DNA from: a virus | Virus record (IMG/VR): IMGVR_UViG_3300044301_000691 | Location: 1-20,190 of that record | Length of the DNA: 20,190 bases | Strand: one strand, 5' to 3' | Shown: positions 1 through 6,105 of the stretch, one piece after another | Layout: every line of letters starts with the position of its first letter | Position numbering within the stretch: position 1 is the first letter of the stretch | Made by a program: the position numbers and the translations under genes | Notes under the pieces: model-generated | Seen by the model: the letters and a program-made list of their open reading frames with translations, nothing else | What the model was told of the DNA's origin: nothing | Database searches by the model: none

Positions 1-146
1 GATCCAGGTTTTGGTAGATCTACTTCACCAGTAGCTCTGAATTTATAAGTACCATCTTCACCGTTTACACGATAGATGACTTTTTTTACATACCCATCGG
101 CTAATTCGCGTTCGAGGGTGTTGATTTGCCAAGTTTTAGTTGCCAT
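1..146 (-). CDS. Small conserved phage protein, partial (3' end outside window)
   Basis: The gene runs off the left edge of the window; 48 codons are visible. The protein begins MATKTWQINTLERELADGYV and continues with a charged segment, KKVIYRVNGEDGTYKFRATG. I recognise this opening as typical of a short protein found beside tail-fibre genes in marine cyanophages and related uncultured phages; its function is unknown. The start is an ATG one base after the stop of the 94-residue gene (TAA A ATG), so it is probably translationally coupled. It would be the last visible gene of the fibre cluster. Family membership is from memory, not from a search. Confidence 0.8.
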   Translation of the reverse strand, partial: MATKTWQINTLERELADGYVKKVIYRVNGEDGTYKFRATGEVDLPKPG

Positions 147-147
147 T

Positions 148-432
148 TTAAATTGAGTCCTTTTGTGCTATAAGCCAAGCTTTGTAGTCTGCTTTGATTT
201 GAGTTGTCCAAGCTGCGTTAGCAATTGCCTGAACGTCAGCGTCTTCTCCACTGATATCTGTATCTACTAAGTTATCACTAGCATCTAGTGTCCCAGGTAC
301 AAGTACCTTTCTACTGAAGGAACGAGTAAGTTCTTTACCATCTTCTTTAATGACGGATGCAGTTCTTACTTGTATATTCCATTTATTAACGACTTCTATT
401 TTATCGTTCTCTAGTGTTTTTGTTATTGCCAT
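148..432 (-). CDS. Small fibre-cluster protein, paralogue 1 (94 aa)
   Basis: A 94-residue, charged, soluble protein of unknown function with no signal peptide or membrane segment. It is a clear paralogue of the 98-residue protein encoded at 3359..3655: 65 of the first 88 residues are identical with no gap, including ENDKIE, QVRTA, IKEDGKEL and NAAW. Both copies follow a fibre gene with a related tip domain and are preceded by the same leader of about 60 bases with a hairpin over the ribosome binding site. A role linked to the fibre (assembly helper, tip adaptor or small virion protein) is inferred from position only. The family is common next to fibre genes in marine phages. Confidence 0.85.
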   Translation of the reverse strand: MAITKTLENDKIEVVNKWNIQVRTASVIKEDGKELTRSFSRKVLVPGTLDASDNLVDTDISGEDADVQAIANAAWTTQIKADYKAWLIAQKDSI

Positions 433-495
433 TTAAGGAAGCTCTCCGAGCTAAATAGGTTTATGGCTTAGTTTAGAGACTTAGCGGCGGTCTAA
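433..495 (-). repeat. Duplicated leader, copy A
   Basis: This intergenic leader lies between the 416-residue fibre and the 94-residue gene. It matches the leader at 3656..3714 at about 55 of 65 aligned positions, with no gap. The conserved core on the minus strand includes GCTAAGTCT and TAAACTAAGCCATAAACCT, followed by a hairpin next to the ATG. The leader is at least as conserved as the protein it precedes, which suggests it has a function. A short AGAC/GTCT inverted repeat is also kept in both copies. Confidence 0.85.
440..452 (-). promoter_or_regulatory. Hairpin over the ribosome binding site, copy A
   Basis: On the minus strand AGCTC-GGA-GAGCT forms a perfect 5 bp stem with a GGA loop, ending 7 bases before the ATG at 432. 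The loop and the descending arm contain GGAG, the only Shine-Dalgarno-like sequence in the leader, so folding would mask it. The second leader copy keeps the fold with different paired bases. An overlapping alternative, GGA pairing with TCC downstream, is also possible in both copies. Confidence 0.6.
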
Positions 496-1746
496 TTAAG
501 TTGCTGTATATGTAATAGAAAAACAATAATAAGCGTCTGATTGAGCTGCAATGGCCTCATTTGCAGCATTATCTTTATTATATTGGAATCTCATATCTGT
601 CCAACCATCGGCAATTAGGACAAAAACACCATAACTCTGATCTGAACCATAGTCATGACTATGAGTTCTAAGAGCACCAACAGCATGTCCACTTGAGTCT
701 GGTCCATTATCAGCAGCAAAAGGTATATTTATTCTAAGCAGAGCATTACTATTATCAGAATCAACTCTTATTTGACCTTGTAAGTGTACTAATCTACCTA
801 CTTTTGTATAAAAACAATCTTCAATAGTCCCATGAAGAGTAACACTGTTCTGCGGTGTTGCAGTGAAAGTTCCTTCCTCATAATCATCCATCTCATTGGC
901 CGCATTATTACCACCTAATCTTATACCACCAGTTACGTTGACGCCAGTTGAAGTTGTCTCAAACTTCTTAATATTATCATAGTATAATTCAACATTCCCA
1001 TCATGATTACAAATAATTGATTGCTCACCATTCTTTGCTTGTATTTTTATATCATCAGCTCCATTACCTCTTATATGTAGATTACCAGTACCACCATGGT
1101 CGATGTATGAATGAGATGCATCATGATAGATTTGTATATCATTTCCATCTCCTATAAATAATGTATTATTATCTCCCATGTAAATATGACCATTTTGATC
1201 AAGATTACCGCTAATAGTTATACCACTGGCTGTTGTTTCTAATTTATCTGAATCATCATAAAAAAGTTTAGCAGTCCCATTTTCATCAGCAGTTATTAAA
1301 TTTTCATTATTAGCTGCGTTATTGATTTTTAAAGCGTTTGTACAAATCTTGAGAGATCCTGTACCAGTATCTTTTATTAGGCTATCAGATGCATCATGAA
1401 ATATCTCTAAATCATCGCCTGTTCCAAGCAATATCTTTTCATTATCAGCTAAATCTAAACTTGATGGACTAAGAGTACCTGAAACAGAACCTGTTGCACT
1501 TATATCGCCTGTAACGCTAACTCCTGTACCAGTTACTTCTAATTTAGTAGTTCCACCAACTTGAAGTTGTAAATTACCTGTACCTGCATCATTTATACGA
1601 CTATTCGAACCGTCATGATAAAGCTCTAAATCATTACCTGTCCCTAAGTATATTTTCTTATTATCTAATAAAGTGACTTCATCATCTTTGGCATCCACTG
1701 AATCTGAATACCTTCCTAGGGTAATTGGCCTAACTGTTGCTGCCAT
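496..1746 (-). CDS. Tail fibre-like protein with three LGTGxDLE repeats (416 aa)
   Basis: Probable accessory tail fibre or receptor-binding protein. Residues 1 to 35 are identical to those of the 468-residue fibre at 1920..3326 and look like a docking segment. Three degenerate repeats follow, beginning near residues 30, 103 and 194. Each has the pattern K/TIxLGTGxDLEIYHDxSxSxIxDxGTGNL, then a xVELYYDNxKKFETTSxGVxVTG segment. From about residue 287 a DDYEEGTFTAT motif opens a C-terminal domain related to that of the 349-residue fibre, probably the receptor-facing tip. The ATG overlaps the stop of the preceding 56-residue gene (TAATG), indicating translational coupling. The repeats are known from marine phage fibres; receptor binding is inferred. 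Confidence 0.85.
   Translation of the reverse strand: MAATVRPITLGRYSDSVDAKDDEVTLLDNKKIYLGTGNDLELYHDGSNSRINDAGTGNLQLQVGGTTKLEVTGTGVSVTGDISATGSVSGTLSPSSLDLADNEKILLGTGDDLEIFHDASDSLIKDTGTGSLKICTNALKINNAANNENLITADENGTAKLFYDDSDKLETTASGITISGNLDQNGHIYMGDNNTLFIGDGNDIQIYHDASHSYIDHGGTGNLHIRGNGADDIKIQAKNGEQSIICNHDGNVELYYDNIKKFETTSTGVNVTGGIRLGGNNAANEMDDYEEGTFTATPQNSVTLHGTIEDCFYTKVGRLVHLQGQIRVDSDNSNALLRINIPFAADNGPDSSGHAVGALRTHSHDYGSDQSYGVFVLIADGWTDMRFQYNKDNAANEAIAAQSDAYYCFSITYTAT
1642..1746 (-). repeat. Fibre docking segment, copy 1
   Basis: These 35 codons encode the same peptide as 3222..3326, beginning MAATVRPITLGRYSDSVDAK. The DNA differs at 17 of 105 positions and every difference is silent. The segment ends exactly where the first fibre repeat diverges between the two proteins. 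Confidence 0.9.
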
Positions 1747-1916
1747 TAGTCTGATACCTCCGGTGTGTTACCTGCATTTACCCATTCTAGATATTCTTGA
1801 TAATCTCTGTTAGCTTCATTCATAGGAATAAAAGCATTATCAGCTTTTCTTTTAATAATTTTTGTTTGACTTGTGCTTCCATCAGGAAATACACTATTAA
1901 TTAATTGATAAGACAT
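1746..1916 (-). CDS. Small fibre-associated protein (56 aa)
   Basis: A 56-codon gene between two fibre genes. It encodes MSYQLINSVFPDGSTSQTKI, then a basic stretch (IKRKADNAFIPMNEANRDYQ) and the tail EYLEWVNAGNTPEVSD. The YxEYLxWVxAGNTPE pattern is familiar from short proteins and C-terminal segments near phage tail-fibre genes; I do not know a proven function. Its stop overlaps the ATG of the 416-residue fibre (TAATG), and it starts 3 bases after the 468-residue fibre ends. No strong Shine-Dalgarno is visible, so it may depend on coupling with the upstream fibre. A role in fibre assembly is inferred from the coupling and the position. Confidence 0.8.
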   Translation of the reverse strand: MSYQLINSVFPDGSTSQTKIIKRKADNAFIPMNEANRDYQEYLEWVNAGNTPEVSD

Positions 1917-1919
1917 AGG

Positions 1920-3326
1920 TTATAACTCCGCATCTAAACCAATATGTTGGTTAGTATTATTTGTCAATGCTGCAGCATAGTCAGCATTCCCTAAATCGCT
2001 AGTGTTAGCTAGAGCAAGAGCAACCCAATTACTATTTTCAGTATAGGCAACGCCAAGGACGCTACTTATTGCAGAATTAGCACCTTGAGAATAAATATGA
2101 CCTCCAGCTGCCATATTTTCTACTGTTGGTTCCGTTCTTAATGGTGTAGATAAATTCAATCCTGTTGCTGTTTTATTCCCATTGTCATAAGCATAACCAC
2201 CATTTATCCCATAATCACCACCAGTACCACTACCACCCCAACGTTGGTAGTATCTCTGACACTTACTTAAAGTTTCTGCATATGATTCAAATTTGAAATC
2301 ATTTGCTGTTTGACCAAGTTCTAATTGAACTCCTGTAAGTTCAAGTGTTGCATCATCTGTTGTGTACCATGTAGAAGTATTATCTGGCATTTCTGTTCCA
2401 GAGCCATGAGCAGCCCAAGTATTTAAAGCAACCCCAGAATCTGTTTTATTTGTCCCTTTAAACATCGACCATACAATTCTTAGTCCTTCACCATTATCAT
2501 TATCAACAGTAATATTACTATTACCTGGAATTGTTTTTGTTACCTTAGTCCAAGTATCAGCTGTTAATGAACCAGTTTCAAAAGGATAATTTTGTTGAGT
2601 ACCGTCTGCTGTTTTTACATATCCATAGAAGTTTTGAGCTACACTTGATTTAATCCAAAATTGTAAGGTGATATAACTAGAAGTTGATGTATAATGCCAA
2701 CCACTATTTGCTATATTTCGTGCTTCAAGACGAAGCTGTAATTGTATTCTATCATCTACACCAGCGCCACTTGTTTGATTACCGTTTGTAACTTTCCAAG
2801 CTTTTCTAAATCCTAATTCGTAAGGAGTTGTTCCACTTGAAACATCAACTTGTGCATGTGTTGGAGTTTCATCATTATTTTGTGATTCTAGATAAAATCT
2901 GTCAACAACGATACTATCAGCAGTACTAGATGTAGTTCCGCGTTGGGCTACTACACAATTTCCATTAATAACTAGATTATTAGTACAGACACCTTTACTT
3001 GGTCCGGTTATCTTAATACCACCTTCTACAGTTTCAAAAGTTTTTTGGCCATTATGATAGATTTCTACAGAACTATCACCTATACATCTTATAAACTTTT
3101 CATTAGTAGCATACCTTCTTAATTGTAATTCATCTGCTGAACTTAAATATAAATTACCTGTACCTTTTTCATCTATGAAAGAATGAGTTCCATTATGATA
3201 AATTTCTAAATCATTACTATTACCTAAATAGATTTTTTTATTATCCAGTAATGTGACTTCATCATCTTTAGCATCTACTGAATCCGAATATCGACCTAAT
3301 GTAATCGGTCTAACTGTTGCTGCCAT
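1920..3326 (-). CDS. Tail fibre-like protein with jelly-roll type C-terminal region (468 aa)
   Basis: Probable receptor-binding fibre. Residues 1 to 35 are identical to the N-terminus of the 416-residue fibre. One fibre repeat follows (about 30 to 108: KIYLGNSNDLEIYHNG ... VEIYHNGQKTFET). From about residue 115 the protein changes to a different domain. It begins NLVINGNCVVAQRGT, contains probable beta-sandwich strands with many aromatic residues, and reaches TGVQLELGQTANDFKFESYA and LSKCQRYYQRWG (331 to 364). That last pattern is common in phage tail proteins with a carbohydrate-binding-like fold. The last hundred residues are Gly, Asn and Thr rich. AGGAAT upstream of the ATG may serve as ribosome binding site. 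Compared with the 416-residue fibre, this is one dock with a different tip. Confidence 0.85.
   Translation of the reverse strand: MAATVRPITLGRYSDSVDAKDDEVTLLDNKKIYLGNSNDLEIYHNGTHSFIDEKGTGNLYLSSADELQLRRYATNEKFIRCIGDSSVEIYHNGQKTFETVEGGIKITGPSKGVCTNNLVINGNCVVAQRGTTSSTADSIVVDRFYLESQNNDETPTHAQVDVSSGTTPYELGFRKAWKVTNGNQTSGAGVDDRIQLQLRLEARNIANSGWHYTSTSSYITLQFWIKSSVAQNFYGYVKTADGTQQNYPFETGSLTADTWTKVTKTIPGNSNITVDNDNGEGLRIVWSMFKGTNKTDSGVALNTWAAHGSGTEMPDNTSTWYTTDDATLELTGVQLELGQTANDFKFESYAETLSKCQRYYQRWGGSGTGGDYGINGGYAYDNGNKTATGLNLSTPLRTEPTVENMAAGGHIYSQGANSAISSVLGVAYTENSNWVALALANTSDLGNADYAAALTNNTNQHIGLDAEL
3222..3326 (-). repeat. Fibre docking segment, copy 2
   Basis: The first 35 codons of the 468-residue fibre. 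The peptide is identical to that encoded at 1642..1746, while 17 of 105 bases differ, all silently. Confidence 0.9.
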
Positions 3327-3358
3327 TTAAAATTCCTATTGTGTTGATTTACAAAGTT

Positions 3359-3655
3359 TTATTCCGGAATAATATTTTCGTCTTTAGCTTCTATTAAGAA
3401 TGCTTTAAAGTCTGCTTTAACTTGATCCGTCCACGCAGCATTGCAAATTGCCTGAACATCGCTGTCCTCTTTAGATAGGTCTGTATTAACTAGGTTATCA
3501 CTGTCATCAAGTATTCCAGGCTTCAAAACTTTTCTTTCAAATGAACGGCTAAGTTCTTTACCATCTTCTTTAATAATTGTAGCTGTCCTAACCTGAACAC
3601 ACCATCTATTAACTATTTCAATCTTATCGTTTTCTTTTGTCTTAGTTAAGCTCAT
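3359..3655 (-). CDS. Small fibre-cluster protein, paralogue 2 (98 aa)
   Basis: Paralogue of the 94-residue protein at 148..432, about three-quarters identical over 88 residues, with a slightly longer acidic tail (EAKDENIIPE). It is soluble and charged, with no recognisable catalytic motif. It follows the 349-residue fibre, whose tip domain is related to that of the 416-residue fibre, so the fibre tip, leader and small gene behave as one duplicated cassette. The leader hairpin overlaps its likely ribosome binding site. Function unknown; a fibre-linked role is inferred from the repeated association. Confidence 0.85.
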   Translation of the reverse strand: MSLTKTKENDKIEIVNRWCVQVRTATIIKEDGKELSRSFERKVLKPGILDDSDNLVNTDLSKEDSDVQAICNAAWTDQVKADFKAFLIEAKDENIIPE

Positions 3656-3714
3656 TTAGGGAAATTCTCCGAATTAAACAGGTTTATGGCTTAGTTTATA
3701 GACTTAGCAACGGT
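3656..3714 (-). repeat. Duplicated leader, copy B
   Basis: The leader between the 349-residue fibre and the 98-residue gene. It is the second copy of the sequence at 433..495. It keeps GCTAAGTCT, TAAACTAAGCCATAAACCT and the AGAC/GTCT inverted repeat, as well as the distance to the ATG. About ten substitutions separate the copies, and four of these are the paired changes in the hairpin. Confidence 0.85.
3663..3675 (-). promoter_or_regulatory. Hairpin over the ribosome binding site, copy B
   Basis: On the minus strand AATTC-GGA-GAATT forms a perfect 5 bp stem with the same GGA loop as copy A. Relative to copy A, two stem pairs have switched (G-C to A-T and C-G to T-A), so both partners changed and the pairing was kept. 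The GGAG in the loop and stem is the likely Shine-Dalgarno sequence. Confidence 0.6.
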
Positions 3715-4764
3715 CTAGACTGTTGAGAAACAACCAGAAATATACATTTGCATAGCAGTTCTATCCATACCACTATTTTTCATGCTTTGCCATGTAAGAT
3801 CATCTCCACATTCATAGAGCCTCATATCATTATCGGAATGTGTTAAATAACCAACTATTTGTTCTCTACTATTATCCATCTTAATTTCTTGGTGCATAAC
3901 AGTGAAAGTATGTCTTGAATAGGCATTTGCATGATTAGCTGGTGTACTAAAAGGTAAAGACATTTTGAATACGGTTGCATTATTAGGAGGTACAGTTCCA
4001 CCTGATCCGAAATAAACAAAGAAGTGTACATATACCAGTGAACCTATTTTTACGTATCTCCCTTTAGTATGTCCTGAACTGTTTTGCGCAGCAGAACCAC
4101 TATTAGGAAAGGTTATTGTCCATGAGCCCTCTTCATAGTCGTCCAAAGCATTCTCCGGTGCAGTATCCCCGTTGAAAGATATACCTCCGGCTGCTTGGAT
4201 ACGAACTTTCTCCGTAGGATTTATAGTTGTATCAGCAGTGCCATCAACATAAAATGCTAGTCCAACTTTATGACTTCCCTCATTTACTGGTCTGATATCA
4301 GCAGCACCATATTGAGATGCTCCGAATCTTAGGTAATCAAAAGGATTAGCAGCTAAATTACCTCCAATATTAATACCTGAACTAGTTGTTTCAAACTTCT
4401 TTGTATCATTATGATAAAGTTCTACAGCACCATCAGGTATAAATTTAGCCATATTTTTGTTAGTGGAACTAACATAACTTTGTATGGCTACTTCACTATC
4501 AGATCTTATTCTTAATGCACCAGTACCTTCATCTTGAATATAAGAATGGGCTCCATCATGCCATAGTTTTAAATCATGACCTGTACCAATAAATAGTTTT
4601 TGATCATCATCAAGTCGAATTGTTCTACCAGATACAGAAGAATCGAAAGTCATTTTACCTGTTATTTCGACGCCTTCACTATTTGTCTCAAACCTCAGGT
4701 TAGCATTATGGTATAGGTCAACTGCACCTACACCATCAGCTGCTTTAATGACAACTTTAGTCAT
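3715..4764 (-). CDS. Tail fibre-like protein lacking the docking segment (349 aa)
   Basis: Probable accessory fibre or fibre tip. It starts in the middle of a fibre repeat: residues 10 to 36 (GVGAVDLYHNANLRFETNSE GVEITG) match the second half of a unit. One full repeat follows, from about residue 52 (DDDQKLFIGTGHDLKLWHDG to KKFETTSSGINIGG). A spacer leads to LDDYEEGSWTITF at about 207, which opens a tip domain related to that of the 416-residue fibre. The shared MAATVRPIT dock is absent. The ATG directly abuts the stop of gp17 (TAAATG), so it should be translated together with gp17. It may attach through gp17, or it may be the distal half of a rearranged longer fibre. Confidence 0.82.
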   Translation of the reverse strand: MTKVVIKAADGVGAVDLYHNANLRFETNSEGVEITGKMTFDSSVSGRTIRLDDDQKLFIGTGHDLKLWHDGAHSYIQDEGTGALRIRSDSEVAIQSYVSSTNKNMAKFIPDGAVELYHNDTKKFETTSSGINIGGNLAANPFDYLRFGASQYGAADIRPVNEGSHKVGLAFYVDGTADTTINPTEKVRIQAAGGISFNGDTAPENALDDYEEGSWTITFPNSGSAAQNSSGHTKGRYVKIGSLVYVHFFVYFGSGGTVPPNNATVFKMSLPFSTPANHANAYSRHTFTVMHQEIKMDNSREQIVGYLTHSDNDMRLYECGDDLTWQSMKNSGMDRTAMQMYISGCFSTV

Positions 4765-6099
4765 TTATTTTCCCTCCAACTTTTCTAATCTCTCTGATAG
4801 TTCTTTAATAGCATTTACTAGAACAGGTACTAATCTTTCATATTTAATACCAAATGCAGTTCTATCTTCATTGAGATTGACAACTAACATATCATCTCTA
4901 CCATTACCAAACCCTGCACGTTGCTCAGGTTCAAGAGCTTCTTGTGCTAAGAAACCTAGATGTAGTTTATCTTGTTTTTTAGTACCATCAGGTTTACCAT
5001 TCTCATACCAATCTCTTTTATCCCATCTATAAGTTACAGGTTTTAGATCTTTAATCCAAGCTAAACCATGATTAAATTCTTTAATATCTGTTTTATCTCT
5101 TTTGTCAGATGATGATATAGAAGTATCAGCACAATAGAAATCTGTTACAGAACTATTACCTATACATACTGTATTACTAGCTGTTGTAATTTGTCCTGAA
5201 GGGCTACCTGTTTCACCTGCACCATTACCTATACATGTATTATTTGCACCTGTACTTATTGATTTACCAGCTTGATAACCTAATCCAGTGTTATTAGCAC
5301 CTGTTGCTAGGTTTAATGCTTGGTATCCTAATGCAGAGCAATTGCCATTTGTTGATATTGTAAGTAAAGCACCAGAACCAACTGCTGTATTATAGTCACC
5401 AGTTGTAATTGCAGTACCTGTATTATATCCAATGGATGTATTATGAGTACCGCTACTTGCTGTAATACTATCACCAGCATTAGTACCACCTGATGAATTA
5501 CCATCAGCATCTAATGTTAATCCTGTACCTCCTGCACCTGCTGGTCCAGTCGCACCTGTAGCACCTGCTGGACCTTGAGGACCAGCTGGACCTGTAGCTC
5601 CTGTTGCACCTGTTGCGCCTGTTGCACCCGTAGCTCCGGTAGCACCCGCAGCTCCTGCTGGACCTGCTGGACCTGCTGCACCTGTAGCACCTGCAGCTCC
5701 TGTTGCACCAGGTGTACCAGTTATTGTGCCACTAAGTACTGTACCTTGTAGATCTTGTACACATTTTAATATTTGATCATTATTTGTATTTAATTCACCA
5801 ACATCTAAAGCTGTTCCAGCTGAAAATGTATGAATTATCGTATTATAATCCGTAGATCGTGTAATACGAATATTTTTACCATTTGTTACAGGTGTAGCGG
5901 CTGGAATATTTCCACCTGTAAATCTAATTGTTGTAGGATTATGGAAATTATAATGAGTACCTTTTGTTTTTAATACCCATGATGGTGTACCACCTTCCCA
6001 GACATACACTAATACATCAGCTTCTTTTATATAGCCAAATGTAATTGTAAAATCTGTATTCGACGCATTACCTGTATATTCAACTGGAGGAAGTGCCAT
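4765..6099 (-). CDS. T7-like tail fibre with collagen-like shaft and S74 chaperone (gp17-like)
   Basis: Main tail fibre, 444 residues. Residues 1 to about 120 resemble the T7 gp17 N-terminal domain ([20 protein letters not shown] ... [13 protein letters not shown]) that anchors fibres to the tail. Residues 128 to about 193 are a Gly-X-Y collagen-like shaft rich in GAT and GPA. Residues about 210 to 316 are repeats such as [16 protein letters not shown] and NTCIGNGAG, like the beta-roll of trimeric adhesins. The C-terminus, from about 329, is a Peptidase_S74 intramolecular chaperone: the [12 protein letters not shown] start with the Ser331-Asp332 expected at the cleavage site, then [10 protein letters not shown] and a coiled-coil end ([13 protein letters not shown]). 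Self-cleavage after trimer folding is known for the family and inferred here. Confidence 0.92.
   Translation of the reverse strand: MALPPVEYTGNASNTDFTITFGYIKEADVLVYVWEGGTPSWVLKTKGTHYNFHNPTTIRFTGGNIPAATPVTNGKNIRITRSTDYNTIIHTFSAGTALDVGELNTNNDQILKCVQDLQGTVLSGTITGTPGATGAAGATGAAGPAGPAGAAGATGATGATGATGATGATGPAGPQGPAGATGATGPAGAGGTGLTLDADGNSSGGTNAGDSITASSGTHNTSIGYNTGTAITTGDYNTAVGSGALLTISTNGNCSALGYQALNLATGANNTGLGYQAGKSISTGANNTCIGNGAGETGSPSGQITTASNTVCIGNSSVTDFYCADTSISSSDKRDKTDIKEFNHGLAWIKDLKPVTYRWDKRDWYENGKPDGTKKQDKLHLGFLAQEALEPEQRAGFGNGRDDMLVVNLNEDRTAFGIKYERLVPVLVNAIKELSERLEKLEGK
5520..5716 (-). repeat. Collagen-like Gly-X-Y coding repeat
   Basis: A run of 9-base near-repeats encodes GAT, GAA, GPA and GPQ triplets in the gp17-like fibre, residues 128 to 193. 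The run is GC-richer than its neighbours and leaves long open frames in the other minus-strand phases that are not genes. Such tracts change length easily by slippage. Confidence 0.85.
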
Positions 6100-6105
6100 A
6101 TTTTT

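Noticed and set aside
5328-5708. Two open frames on the minus strand rich in Leu, Val and Gln (60 and 63 codons).
   Set aside because: They are out-of-frame readings of the repetitive collagen-like and beta-roll part of the gp17-like fibre.
496-6099. Possible diversity-generating retroelement or CRISPR array in the repeat-rich fibre region.
   Set aside because: No reverse transcriptase, template/variable repeat pair or regularly spaced identical repeats are present; the repetition is protein-level fibre modules.
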